Counted from the first letter of the stretch, positions 1 through 8,057 are shown. The stretch is DNA of 47,720 nt from JAHELQ01 sp965603365 (GCA_965603365.1 CBFDCR010000040.1:1-47720); one strand, 5' to 3'. Notes: generated by a model from the sequence alone, not told the origin. Program-made: numbers and translations.

Positions 1-164
1 TTTCAGACAATCATAATGTTGTAAAACAACAAAGAAATAATCTTTTAGATTACATCATATTTCAAGAAGAAAAATTGGGCTTAACACTATTTTTTTTCTC
101 TCTCTTTTTAAAAATAGACATCTTTTTTCCTCCGCTTTAAAACATCGATGAAATGCAGTTAAAT

Positions 165-584
165 CGCTGTTCTGAGCAGCTCAATCGCAGTTCTGAACAG
201 CTCGATTGCAGTTCCGAACTGCTGTATCGCAGTTCTGAGCAGCTACATCGCAGTTCCGAACAGCTGTATCGCAGTTCCGAGCAGCTACATCGCAGTTCCG
301 AACTGCTGTATCGCAGTTCCGAACTGCTGTATCGCAGTTCCGAGCAGCTACATCGCAGTTCCGAACAGCTGTATCGCAGTTCCGAACTGCTGTATCGCAG
401 TTCCGAGCAGCTCAATCGCAGTTCCGAGCAGCTCGATCGCAGTTCTGAGCAGCTACATCGCAGTTCCGAACTGCTTCATCGCAGTTCTGAGCAGCTCGAT
501 CGCAGTTCCGAGCAGCTACATCGCAGTTCCGAGCAGCTGTATCGCAGTTCCGAGCAGCTATATCGCTGCTCCGAACAGCTACAT
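165..584. repeat. 21-bp minisatellite, 20 units
   Basis: Twenty head-to-tail units of exactly 21 bp with the consensus CGCAGTTCCGAGCAGCTACAT. Variation is limited to a few positions (AACAGCTGTAT, AACTGCTGTAT, GAGCAGCTCAAT types). The unit length is a multiple of three, so reading frames stay open on both strands; the plus frame from 153 would encode a heptad of the type SSEQLYR. Some units contain the 13-bp inverted repeat CAGTTC-C-GAACTG. No ribosome binding site precedes the plus-strand frame and it runs on into non-repetitive sequence with no recognisable domain, so I treat the array as a DNA repeat rather than a gene. There are no spacers, so it is not a CRISPR array. Confidence 0.93.
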
Positions 585-913
585 CGCGCCTCTGGGAGAG
601 GCTTCCGAGCTATATGCGCAAAAATGGCATCATTCAGGCTGCCTTCTCTTTTTCTTCCACCTGGGCACGGGGTTTCATTGCGCCTGTAAAATCCTGGCGG
701 AAGGCGGCGGCCTGATTTTTGTAGTAGAGAAAATTTGGGCATGAGTCCAATTTTTTGGACAGGAGTCCAAGAATTTTGTATTTTTTAGGGCGGATCATGG
801 GGGGCAGTAATGGTGGTTTCTGGTTAGAGGGGTTGAAATTTTGGGGGAGTGGTGATATATTGGGGGCACCAAAATGGTGAAAGACGGACGGAATTTTTTA
901 GCGGGAGGTAACC
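585..913. other. Noncoding stretch with a small inverted repeat
   Basis: No convincing gene. At 745-760 there is a perfect inverted repeat GTCCAA-TTTT-TTGGAC, followed at 764-770 by a third half-site (AGTCCAA); this could be an operator for the downstream metal transporter gene or nothing more than chance. The block TGATATATTGGGGG at 853-866 recurs with one change at 7992-8005 in front of the C-S lyase gene. The last bases (GGGAGG) form the ribosome binding site of the next gene. Confidence 0.4.
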
Positions 914-1735
914 ATGGCCGCTTTGGTGGAATGGTTTAAGCATTTAGACCCGATCATGCAGGCCTTGATGGCCACCATCTTTACCTGGTTGATGACCGCA
1001 CTGGGGGCGGCATTGGTCTTTGCCTTTAAAAGCATTAACCGTAAACTTCTGGACGGCATGTTGGGCTTTGCCGCCGGGGTGATGATTGCCGCCAGTTTCT
1101 GGTCTCTCCTGGCACCGGCCATCCGGATGGCGGAGGAATCGGGCACGCCGGCCTGGCTTCCGGCGGCGGTGGGTTTTTTGCTGGGTGGTTTTTTCCTGCG
1201 GCTCATCGACATGATTTTGCCCCATCTTCACCTGGGCTTTCCCAGGGAGGAGGCCGAAGGCATTCAGACCGGTTGGCAGAGGAGCGTTCTTCTGGTGTTG
1301 GCCATTACCCTGCACAATATACCGGAAGGCCTGGCAGTAGGTGTTGCCTTCGGTGCATTGAGTGCCGACTTGCCCTCCGCTACCATGGCCGGGGCGGTGG
1401 CCTTAGCCTTAGGCATCGGAATCCAGAACTTCCCCGAAGGCACGGCCGTTTCGGTCCCCCTGCGGCGGGAAGGATTCTCCCGTCTCAAAAGTTTCTGGTA
1501 CGGGCAATTGTCGGGGGTTGTGGAACCCGTTGCCGGGGTCCTGGGCGCGGCCGCGGTAATCACCATAAAACCCTTACTGCCCTATGCCCTGTCGTTTGCC
1601 GCCGGGGCCATGATATTCGTGGTGGCGGAAGAGTTGATCCCGGAGGCCCATCTGGAAAAGAATACCGATATCGCCACCATGGGGGTCATGCTGGGCTTTG
1701 CCGTGATGATGACTTTAGATGTAGCCCTGGGTTAA
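914..1735 (+). CDS. ZIP family divalent metal transporter (GufA-like)
   Basis: A 273-residue polytopic membrane protein expected to import zinc or a related divalent cation across the inner membrane. The two signature helices of the ZIP family are present: HNIPEGLAVG around residue 138 and QNFPEGTAVS around residue 174, the second with Asn in place of His, as is usual in the GufA subgroup. A late EELIPEAH motif is also typical. The length matches bacterial ZIP proteins (about 250-270). The ATG is preceded by GGGAGG at a good distance. The gene stands alone: it is followed by an imperfect A+T-rich hairpin and then by the separately promoted MarR gene. The exact metal cannot be read from the sequence. 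Confidence 0.93.
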   Translation: MAALVEWFKHLDPIMQALMATIFTWLMTALGAALVFAFKSINRKLLDGMLGFAAGVMIAASFWSLLAPAIRMAEESGTPAWLPAAVGFLLGGFFLRLIDMILPHLHLGFPREEAEGIQTGWQRSVLLVLAITLHNIPEGLAVGVAFGALSADLPSATMAGAVALALGIGIQNFPEGTAVSVPLRREGFSRLKSFWYGQLSGVVEPVAGVLGAAAVITIKPLLPYALSFAAGAMIFVVAEELIPEAHLEKNTDIATMGVMLGFAVMMTLDVALG

Positions 1736-1746
1736 ATCTTTTAGTA

Positions 1747-1775
1747 GTGAATAATTTATCTTCTAAATAATTCAC
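1747..1775 (+). terminator. A+T-rich imperfect hairpin after the ZIP gene
   Basis: GTGAATAATTTA and TAAATAATTCAC form a 12-bp stem with two mismatches around a 5-base loop, just after the ZIP stop codon and before the MarR promoter. There is no G+C-rich stem, so termination is only a possibility; it could also be a second binding site for the MarR protein. Confidence 0.3.
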
Positions 1776-1785
1776 TTAAAAAAAT

Positions 1786-1814
1786 TTGACAACTAAAATA
1801 TTCAGGGATATAAT
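1786..1814 (+). promoter_or_regulatory. Consensus sigma-70 type promoter of the MarR gene
   Basis: TTGACA at 1786-1791 and TATAAT at 1809-1814 are separated by exactly 17 bp, a perfect match to the group-1 sigma factor consensus. Transcription should begin near 1821, about 18 bases before the GTG start. Confidence 0.85.
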
Positions 1815-1824
1815 AGTTATATCC
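1806..1824. promoter_or_regulatory. Palindromic operator over the -10 box, probable MarR autorepression site
   Basis: The 19-bp sequence GGATATAA-TAG-TTATATCC is a perfect inverted repeat with 8-bp arms. It covers the whole -10 box (1809-1814) and the expected transcription start. MarR proteins are dimers that bind palindromes of this size and commonly repress their own gene, so this is very likely the binding site of the protein encoded immediately downstream. Binding itself is inferred. Confidence 0.8.
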
Positions 1825-1838
1825 ATGGAGGTTCGATT

Positions 1839-2375
1839 GTGGAAGACAAGCATCCGGCAACGAATTATTACTCTCTTGAATTAGAAATTTTTTCTAACCT
1901 GCGAAAGATCATCAAGGCGGTGGACATCTACTCGGCGAAATTGCGGGAAACTTCAGGGTTAAATTCGTCCCAACTGTCCTGCTTATTGGTGCTGGGCAAT
2001 ACCGGCGCCATCTCATTGAGCCAATTGAGTAAGAAGTTATCATTCTCTCCCAGTATGATTACCGGGGTTGTGGATCAGTTGGAGCATAAAGAGTTGGTAC
2101 AGCGGGAGCGAAGTTCTTCGGACAGAAGGGTAATCCGGATAAAGCTGACCGAGAAAGGCGTTCAAAAGATCAAGGAAGCTCCCGTCTCGTTTCAGAAATC
2201 CCTGATGGATGGCTTGAGCCGCTTGAGAGAAGGGGAAAAGGTTGAAATCAATAAAAACTTGCTGAGATTGTTATCCATTATCGTTTCGGAGGTGCTGATC
2301 GATTCTTCCATTTTTGGAGCGGAAGATAAATTGGTGGAAGTCGAACCGTCGGTGTTGAATACCGAATACAAATAG
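1839..2375 (+). CDS. MarR family transcriptional regulator
   Basis: A 178-residue winged-helix regulator. Residues about 50-120 match the MarR fold: the recognition region (LSQLSKKLSFSPSMITGVVDQLE) is followed by the wing, with the family signature ERSSSDRRVIRIKLTEKG. The start is GTG at 1839, supported by GGAGG at 1827-1831 and by the consensus promoter upstream. The gene is probably autoregulated through the palindrome over its -10 box. It lies immediately upstream of, and in the same direction as, the lysine 2,3-aminomutase/ATP-grasp/symporter group, so those genes may be its targets, although a terminator-like hairpin separates them. The ligand is unknown. Confidence 0.92.
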   Translation: MEDKHPATNYYSLELEIFSNLRKIIKAVDIYSAKLRETSGLNSSQLSCLLVLGNTGAISLSQLSKKLSFSPSMITGVVDQLEHKELVQRERSSSDRRVIRIKLTEKGVQKIKEAPVSFQKSLMDGLSRLREGEKVEINKNLLRLLSIIVSEVLIDSSIFGAEDKLVEVEPSVLNTEYK

Positions 2376-2391
2376 GAAAGTTATTGGCCAT

Positions 2392-2435
2392 GGGTGCATT
2401 TTATTTACAAGGTAAAGATGCAGCCTTTATTTTTT
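2392..2435 (+). terminator. Terminator or attenuator hairpin between marR and kamA
   Basis: GGGTGCAT (2392-2399) pairs with ATGCAGCC (2418-2425) with one mismatch, extended by TTTA/TAAA with a bulge, and is followed by TTTATTTTTT. The ribosome binding site of the next gene (AAGGAGGAG) begins only a few bases further on. No clear promoter lies between the hairpin and the next gene, so this may act as a partial terminator or attenuator. Confidence 0.5.
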
Positions 2436-2456
2436 AAAATAAGGAGGAGATCTTAG

Positions 2457-3788
2457 ATGCCAATTTTTGATAAAATCCAGCAAGAGCTGGCTAGAAAAAT
2501 AAACAAAAAAACCGTAATAGGGAATTGGAAGGATTGGAAGTGGCAGCTCAAGCATTCGATTAAATCCATATATATGTTTGAGAAGTTGACGGGCATACAA
2601 TTCGATGAAGACGAAAGACGGCAGCTCAAGAAAACCCTGGCTAAATTTCCCCTTTCCATCACCCCCTATTACCTATCTTTGATCGATATCGACGATTACA
2701 AGAACGACCCTGTTTTCAGGCAGTCGTTCCCCGACCCGGCTGAGTTGATCATAGACCGGCACGATATGACCGACCCCCTGCATGAAGACGAATGCAGCCC
2801 TGTCGCCGGCCTTACCCACCGCTATCCCGACCGGGTGTTGTTTTTGGTGTCCAATGTCTGTTCCATGTACTGCCGGCACTGCACCCGGAAGCGGAAGGTG
2901 GGGGATGTGGATTCGATTCCATCTAAATCGGAAATCAAGAAGGGAATCGAATATATCAAAAAGACCAGAACGGTCAGAGATGTGCTTCTGTCCGGCGGCG
3001 ATCCCCTGCTGTTGCCGGACGATTACCTGGGCTGGATCCTGACGGAGCTGCAAAAGATTCCCCACTTAGAAGTCATTCGCATCGGCAGCCGGGTTCCGGT
3101 GGTACTTCCCTATCGGGTGACCGATAAATTGGTCTCTATGTTAAAAAGTCATACCCCCATCTGGCTTAACACTCAATTTAACCATCCCCGGGAAGTTACC
3201 GACTCGTCAAGGGAAGCGTTGGCCAAACTGGCGGATGCCGGTATACCGCTGGGTAACCAGACGGTATTGCTGGCGGGTGTGAACGATTGCCCTCGTATTA
3301 TGAAAAAACTGATGCACCGATTGGTGCAAGATAGAGTCCGGCCGTACTATCTGTACCAGTGCGATCTCTCCGAAGGACTGTCCCATTTCCGTACACCGGT
3401 GGGCAAGGGGATTGAGATTATCGAGAGTTTAATCGGGCACACCAGCGGCTTTGCCGTACCCACTTATGTCATCGATGCGCCGGGTGGGGGCGGTAAAATT
3501 CCCCTCTTTCCCAATTACATCATCTCCTTTTCCACCAACCGGGTGGTGCTGAGAAATTACCAGGGTGTGATTACCAGCTATAAAGAACCGGATTCCTATG
3601 AGCCCATATTTTGTGATAGAAAGTGTAATGAATGTGAATTGCAGTTGAAAATCGAAGGGGCAGACGAGTATAAGGCCGAGGGGATTGCCCGCTTGTTGAG
3701 TGATTTTGATAAGACCATCGCCTTTCATCAGGGGGATGAAATTTCGATGGATGATGAGGTGAAGGCAGAAATAGAAAAGGAGAGATAG
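2457..3788 (+). CDS. kamA: Lysine 2,3-aminomutase (radical SAM, PLP)
   Basis: This 443-residue enzyme interconverts L-lysine and L-beta-lysine using a 4Fe-4S/SAM centre and pyridoxal phosphate. The radical SAM cysteines C135, C139 and C142 are present (CSMYCRHC). Compared from memory with the clostridial enzyme (C125/C129/C132, D293, D330, K337), every key residue here is shifted by exactly ten: D303 (YQCDLSEG) and D340 (VIDAPGGGG), which hold the lysine substrate amino group, and K347, which binds PLP. Glutamate 2,3-aminomutase is reported to differ at both aspartates, so lysine is the likely substrate. C278 and a C-terminal Cys cluster (C386, C390, C393) fit the structural zinc site. AAGGAGGAG precedes the ATG. 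The next gene starts 3 bases after the stop. Confidence 0.95.
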   Translation: MPIFDKIQQELARKINKKTVIGNWKDWKWQLKHSIKSIYMFEKLTGIQFDEDERRQLKKTLAKFPLSITPYYLSLIDIDDYKNDPVFRQSFPDPAELIIDRHDMTDPLHEDECSPVAGLTHRYPDRVLFLVSNVCSMYCRHCTRKRKVGDVDSIPSKSEIKKGIEYIKKTRTVRDVLLSGGDPLLLPDDYLGWILTELQKIPHLEVIRIGSRVPVVLPYRVTDKLVSMLKSHTPIWLNTQFNHPREVTDSSREALAKLADAGIPLGNQTVLLAGVNDCPRIMKKLMHRLVQDRVRPYYLYQCDLSEGLSHFRTPVGKGIEIIESLIGHTSGFAVPTYVIDAPGGGGKIPLFPNYIISFSTNRVVLRNYQGVITSYKEPDSYEPIFCDRKCNECELQLKIEGADEYKAEGIARLLSDFDKTIAFHQGDEISMDDEVKAEIEKER

Positions 3789-3791
3789 AGA

Positions 3792-5618
3792 ATGAGCATA
3801 AAGAGCCAATACAACGTACTGGTGGTGGGTAGCTGGGCCAAAGAACAAATCACCATCCAGAATTTGCAAAAGAATCCCAATCTCGGCGTCTATGCCTATA
3901 TGGACACCGTCAATCCGGGTATCGTGAAGCTGGTTAAGGGCTGCAAATTGGGGCTTTTCAGCGATATAGACGGCATCGTAAAATATGCCGGTGATATTGA
4001 GGCGAAACTGGTTCTACCCACCACGGCTGAGCCCCTCTCCCTGGGTCTCATCGATGCCCTGGCCAGGAAGAATATAAAGGGATTCGGCCCTACCCAAAAT
4101 GCCGCCCGCCTGGAAGCGGATAAAGCCTTTACCCGGAACTTATTGGCCCGTTACCGGGTCCCGGCTATTCCGGAATTCAGGGTCTTTGATTCCCCACAGC
4201 CGGCCGTGGACTATGCCGCCCAATTGGGCTGGCAGGTGGCGGTGAAACCCATCGGCCTGACCGACGGCCTGGGGGTCAAAGTCTTTGGCGATCAACTGAA
4301 AGACGAGAACGCAGTCAAAGAGTACATTCAAACCATTTTTTTCCAAAAAATCGGCGGCGACTCAAGGGTGATTGTGGAGCAGAAGTTAACCGGCGTAGAA
4401 TTTACCCTCCAGTGTATGGTTGACGGCGATTGTGTGGTCCCCACCCCTGCGGTTCAGGATTTTAAAAAACTGCTGCCCGGGGAAGAAGGCGTGAATACCG
4501 CCAGCATGGGTTCATATGCCGACACCGGCCGCCTGCTCCCGTTTCTGCTGCCCCAGGATTATGCGTTTGCCTTGAGAATAATCAGGGAAACCCTTAAAGC
4601 CTTTCACCAGGAGACCGGGGAACGGTGCCGGGGCTTTTTATATGGACAATTTATGTATACAAAGGATGGCATCAAGTTGATTGAATACAACTTCAGGCCC
4701 GGTGACCCGGAGTGGATGAATACCCTCTACGTGTTGGAGGATAACATCCTGGATATTATCCTGGACCTGGAGCACGGTATAGAGCGGGAGCTCACCTTTG
4801 CCGAGAAGGCGACGGTGTGTCAATATATCGTTCCCCCCGAATATCCCCATAAATTGAACGAGACGCTGCACGTTCAATTTGATGAAGCCGATATTAAAGA
4901 ACGGGACGTAGACCTGTATTATAGCTGCGGCATCACCGCCGAAAAAGAACTGGAAGTGGGCAGTGAACGGGGCATCGCCCTGCTGGCTAAGGACGATACC
5001 ATTGAAGGGGCCCACCGCAAGATTGAAGAGGCTTTAAAATGGGTAAAGGGCGACTATTTTTATAGAAACGACATCGGTACCGACGAACTGATTCAAACCA
5101 AAGTGGATATGGTCAAAGAGATGAGGGGACACCAATTCGACATTCGGCAGCCGGACGAAAAAGAGTTTATCCAGGTGTATGCCTTTGTCTCCCACTGTCC
5201 GCCGCTGGAACGCTATTTTGAACATTTCTACAAAATTATGCTGCGCTATTTCAGGAATACCTGTTTTATGGTAAAGTATCAGGAACAAGTCGTCGGCTTT
5301 GTCCTGGGCTTTATCTCCCAGACCCAGGAGGCGACCTATTTTCTCTGGCAGATCGGCGTCGACCCTCTCCTCCAGGGAACCGGTCTGGGGAAGATCCTCC
5401 TGCAGGAAGTAGAAAAAGGGATAAAACGGCAGGGGGCAAACCGCATCGAAGTCACCGTCGATCCGGAGAATGCGCCCTCCCGGCAGTTGTTTGAAAAAAT
5501 GGGCTATGCCAATATCAGTGTCAAAGAGGGCGATACGGTCGAAGTGGACGGATATACAGCGGTAAAAGATTACTACCGGCCCAATCGCCACTTCATGTTG
5601 TACGAAAAGTATATTTGA
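3792..5618 (+). CDS. PurD-like ATP-grasp ligase fused to a GNAT acetyltransferase
   Basis: A 608-residue two-part enzyme. The first ~420 residues resemble phosphoribosylamine-glycine ligase (PurD): an N-terminal nucleotide-fold segment, then PTTAEPLSLGLIDAL and FGPTQNAARLEADKAF, then an ATP-grasp core ending in IEYNFRPGDPEWMN. Residues about 455-605 are a GNAT domain with the acetyl-CoA loop QGTGLGK near residue 530 and TVDPENAPSRQLFEKMGY, resembling EctA and the beta-lysine acetyltransferase AblB. It is clearly coupled to kamA (3-base gap, AAGGAGAG in the kamA end). Lysine mutase plus acetyltransferase is the known route to N-epsilon-acetyl-beta-lysine, an osmolyte; the ligase suggests a further amide or peptide bond. 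The ligase substrate is unknown. It is not expected to be a purine enzyme, because no purine gene is nearby and the fusion is atypical. Confidence 0.85.
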   Translation: MSIKSQYNVLVVGSWAKEQITIQNLQKNPNLGVYAYMDTVNPGIVKLVKGCKLGLFSDIDGIVKYAGDIEAKLVLPTTAEPLSLGLIDALARKNIKGFGPTQNAARLEADKAFTRNLLARYRVPAIPEFRVFDSPQPAVDYAAQLGWQVAVKPIGLTDGLGVKVFGDQLKDENAVKEYIQTIFFQKIGGDSRVIVEQKLTGVEFTLQCMVDGDCVVPTPAVQDFKKLLPGEEGVNTASMGSYADTGRLLPFLLPQDYAFALRIIRETLKAFHQETGERCRGFLYGQFMYTKDGIKLIEYNFRPGDPEWMNTLYVLEDNILDIILDLEHGIERELTFAEKATVCQYIVPPEYPHKLNETLHVQFDEADIKERDVDLYYSCGITAEKELEVGSERGIALLAKDDTIEGAHRKIEEALKWVKGDYFYRNDIGTDELIQTKVDMVKEMRGHQFDIRQPDEKEFIQVYAFVSHCPPLERYFEHFYKIMLRYFRNTCFMVKYQEQVVGFVLGFISQTQEATYFLWQIGVDPLLQGTGLGKILLQEVEKGIKRQGANRIEVTVDPENAPSRQLFEKMGYANISVKEGDTVEVDGYTAVKDYYRPNRHFMLYEKYI

Positions 5619-5661
5619 AGCGAAAACCGTTTCGGTTAAATACACATACAAGGATCTTGAC

Positions 5662-7080
5662 ATGCATATAGTGGACTATATCATTTTTGCCATCTACATG
5701 TTCGGTGTACTGGCGGTGGGGGTTTACTTCTTTAAGAAAAACCGAAACGCCGACGACTATTATGTGGGCGGTCGGTCCATCTCGGCGCTGCACGTGGGAC
5801 TCTCCATCGCCGCCACCGATGTGGGCGGCGGGTTCTCCATCGGTCTGGGCGGGCTGGGATACGTCATGGGCCTTTCCGGCAGTTGGCTCCTGTTTACCGG
5901 AATTTTGGGGGCCTGGATGACAGCCGTGTTGATTGTCCCCAAACTTAAACGCCTCGATACCCGGAACAATTTAATGACCTATCCGGACTTCCTGAGATTA
6001 AAATACAACGAACGGGTGGCCACCACTGCTGCCGTGATTTCCGGTATCGGCTACCTGGGATTTACCGGTGCCCAGATGCTGGCCGGCGCCAAACTGGCCT
6101 CCGCCACCTTGCTCACCCGGGCCCCCTTTGGCCTGACCCCCTTTCAGTTTGCCATCATCATCATTGCCTTTGTCATCATCGGTTATACGGTCCTGGGAGG
6201 CTTGAAAGCCGTGATCTTTACCGATACCATCCAGTGGATTGTGCTGCTCTCGGGTCTGATCTTTTTTGCCATTCCCTTTGCCCTGGCTAAAATCGGCGGT
6301 TTTTCGGTATTAAAGCGCCTGCTGCCCCCGCCGTTTTTTTCATTAACCAATATCAGCCCGGGAACATTCCTGAACTGGATGATTACCATTGTCCCCATAT
6401 GGTTCGTTGCCATGACCCTCTACCAGCGGGTCTATGCCAGTAAAGATGTCAGGACGGCCAAACGGGCCTGGTACATCGGCGGTCTGTTTGAATATCCTTT
6501 GATGGCCTTCACCGGGGTCTTCCTGGGTATGTGCTCACGGGTATTGTTCAGTGGAGTTGAGGCGGAGATGGGGCTTCCCCTGTTGATCCGGGAGGTGCTG
6601 CCTATCGGCATTACCGGCATCGTGGTGTCCGCCTATTTTTCCGCCATTATGTCCACGGCAGACAGTTGCCTGATGGCCTCGTCGGGAAATTTTGTCAACG
6701 ACCTGGTGGCGCGATACCTTTTAAAAAACCCCGGGGATAAGGCCGTGGTTCGGATTTCCCAGTTATCCACCCTGGTTTTGGGCTTATTGTCCCTGTTCAT
6801 TGCCGTCTCTTTCGAGACCGTTCTGGATGCCATCCTCCATGCCTATGCCTTTATGGTGTCCGGTCTTTTCGTGCCCACGCTGGGTGCCTATTTCTGGAAG
6901 AGGAGTCATTCCACCGGTGCCTTCTGGGCGATGGTGAGCGGCGGTTCCAGCACCCTGATTTTGAAAATTTTGAATGTGACCCTGCCGTTAGATCTGGACC
7001 CTATCGTTTTGGGAATATTGCTGTCGGCGGTTGTTTTTATCTCTATCTCGGTTCTCAAAAATCCCGGGACGGACCGATAA
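5662..7080 (+). CDS. Sodium:solute symporter family transporter
   Basis: A 472-residue inner-membrane protein with about 13 hydrophobic helices, in the SSS family (relatives carry proline, pantothenate, sugars or amino acids with Na+). Family features include the start VDYIIFAIYM, the segment NADDYYVGGRS near residue 30, followed by GLSIAATDVGGG, and the loop AKRAWYIGGLFEYPL. The late motif SAIMSTADSCLMASSGNFVNDL, which carries conserved Na+-site residues, is also present. It starts 43 bases after the ATP-grasp/GNAT gene with AAGGA before the ATG and most likely belongs to that operon, where it could take up lysine, a beta-amino acid or the finished solute. Substrate is inferred only. Confidence 0.92.
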   Translation: MHIVDYIIFAIYMFGVLAVGVYFFKKNRNADDYYVGGRSISALHVGLSIAATDVGGGFSIGLGGLGYVMGLSGSWLLFTGILGAWMTAVLIVPKLKRLDTRNNLMTYPDFLRLKYNERVATTAAVISGIGYLGFTGAQMLAGAKLASATLLTRAPFGLTPFQFAIIIIAFVIIGYTVLGGLKAVIFTDTIQWIVLLSGLIFFAIPFALAKIGGFSVLKRLLPPPFFSLTNISPGTFLNWMITIVPIWFVAMTLYQRVYASKDVRTAKRAWYIGGLFEYPLMAFTGVFLGMCSRVLFSGVEAEMGLPLLIREVLPIGITGIVVSAYFSAIMSTADSCLMASSGNFVNDLVARYLLKNPGDKAVVRISQLSTLVLGLLSLFIAVSFETVLDAILHAYAFMVSGLFVPTLGAYFWKRSHSTGAFWAMVSGGSSTLILKILNVTLPLDLDPIVLGILLSAVVFISISVLKNPGTDR

Positions 7081-7347
7081 CTTAAAATAAAATTTTGTTT
7101 CGGCGGCGTTTTGTGTTAAAATAAATACCCTATGTTAGGTCAGAGAGAAAGAGAATTCTTTTAGATCGTCGTGCCTCGCCGCTGAAACGGGTGTGGGCAT
7201 CAAGAAATTTTCCAGCCACCATTTCAGGAAAAACGAGGAATTGGGCTTTTCCAGTGGCTCGAGAAGGAAGAAGCAAATAGTGATAAAAAAAAGAGAAACA
7301 TGGAAGAAATAAGAAATAAAGAGGAAGACAGAAAATTAGGAGACAGC
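7081..7347 (+). other. Leader region before the RRM gene, no gene seen
   Basis: No coding sequence is supported here. The block TTTTGTGTTAAAATAAATA near 7110 resembles the promoter-like sequence in front of the last gene of the window (TTTTGTTTTAAAATAAA). The following ~200 bases could be a long 5' leader of the RNA-binding protein gene. In-frame ATG codons exist at 7300 and 7348. Confidence 0.3.
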
Positions 7348-7575
7348 ATGAGGAGACGCAAGCTGTTTGTGGGCAATCTCGCCGATTCTGTCACCGATAA
7401 AGACTTAGCCAGAGAATTCTCCTATTTCGGTAGTGTCAAAGGCGTAAGGCTGATCGAAAGTAAGAGAATCGGCTTCGTGGAAATGACCGACCCCCGGGAT
7501 GCCGCCAGAGCAGAGGTTGGTGTGAACGGGGTGTTGTTGAAGGGTCGGCGGATCAGGGTCGAGATGGCCCACTGA
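7348..7575 (+). CDS. Small RRM-type RNA-binding protein
   Basis: A single RNA recognition motif, 75 residues. RNP2 is KLFVGNL directly after the start; RNP1 is RIGFVEM (usual form KGFGFVEM), so the second RNP1 glycine is missing but the aromatic Phe remains. The ends of the fold (GRRIRVEMA) are typical. Bacterial RRM proteins of this size bind single-stranded RNA and are often cold-induced. I prefer the ATG at 7348 because AGGAGA lies at correct spacing and the protein then starts like its relatives; the in-frame ATG at 7300 would add a 16-residue charged tail (total 91) but has a poorer ribosome binding site. A long upstream leader would suit post-transcriptional control. Confidence 0.85.
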   Translation: MRRRKLFVGNLADSVTDKDLAREFSYFGSVKGVRLIESKRIGFVEMTDPRDAARAEVGVNGVLLKGRRIRVEMAH

Positions 7576-7580
7576 AATGG

Positions 7581-7838
7581 TTGACTTTTTTTAAAGACAT
7601 GTTGGCTTTTGCAAAAAATAGAGTGTACATGACCGCCATCCCCCTCGGTATCTTTGGCGGAGCGATCATCATTCTAATTTCCTTTATCGAGGACTACGCC
7701 GCGCTCATCCTGAAGGAAGGATCTTTTCCCCGCCTAAAGCAGTCGATGACCACCTACCGCCCCAGAAATTTTAACTGGCCCCTCTTCCCCCTGGGCGAAA
7801 TCCTCATATTAACCACCGCCCTCCGCCCCCAAAAGTAA
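7581..7838 (+). CDS. Hypothetical small membrane protein
   Basis: An 85-residue reading frame starting with TTG at 7581, or 79 residues from ATG at 7599. It has one strongly hydrophobic stretch (about residues 18-36, AIPLGIFGGAIIILISF) and a proline-rich C-terminus. It begins 5 bases after the RRM gene. Neither start has a good ribosome binding site and I recognise no family, so it may be a real small membrane protein or an accidental frame. Confidence 0.35.
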   Translation: MTFFKDMLAFAKNRVYMTAIPLGIFGGAIIILISFIEDYAALILKEGSFPRLKQSMTTYRPRNFNWPLFPLGEILILTTALRPQK

Positions 7839-7990
7839 TAAGGTCTGGTTGTAGAGAAGGATCGGGACTCTGTGGAATGGGGTTAACAACCCATGGAGGA
7901 CACTTCCCGGGAGACATCTTTCATGTGTTCTCATGACCCCATTTTTCTTTAAAATCTTTTTGCTTAAAACAGAAGGCGGGGAAAATTTTG

Positions 7991-8019
7991 TTGATATAGT
8001 GGGGGATTTGTGATAAAAG
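7991..8019 (+). promoter_or_regulatory. Promoter of the C-S lyase gene
   Basis: TTGATA (7991-7996) and TAAAAG (8014-8019) with 17 bp between them, about 40 bases before the ATG, which itself follows GGAGG. The preceding ~150 bases (7839-7990) hold no gene; they contain short inverted repeats but no clear RNA structure. Confidence 0.55.
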
Positions 8020-8057
8020 AAGAGGTGGCGTGAAAAAACGGCTAATGATGGAGGAAA

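Noticed and set aside
165..584. CRISPR array
   Set aside because: Units are contiguous with no unique spacers, and no cas genes occur in the window.
153..689. 178-codon heptad frame (SSEQLYR repeats)
   Set aside because: Open only because the 21-bp repeat is frame-neutral; no ribosome binding site, and the opposite strand is open too. Reported as a DNA repeat.
3792..5618. Purine biosynthesis gene purD
   Set aside because: Only the N-terminal part is PurD-like; the GNAT fusion and coupling to kamA point elsewhere.
7839..7990. Small RNA or riboswitch before the C-S lyase gene
   Set aside because: Short inverted repeats only; no conserved riboswitch core that I can recognise.
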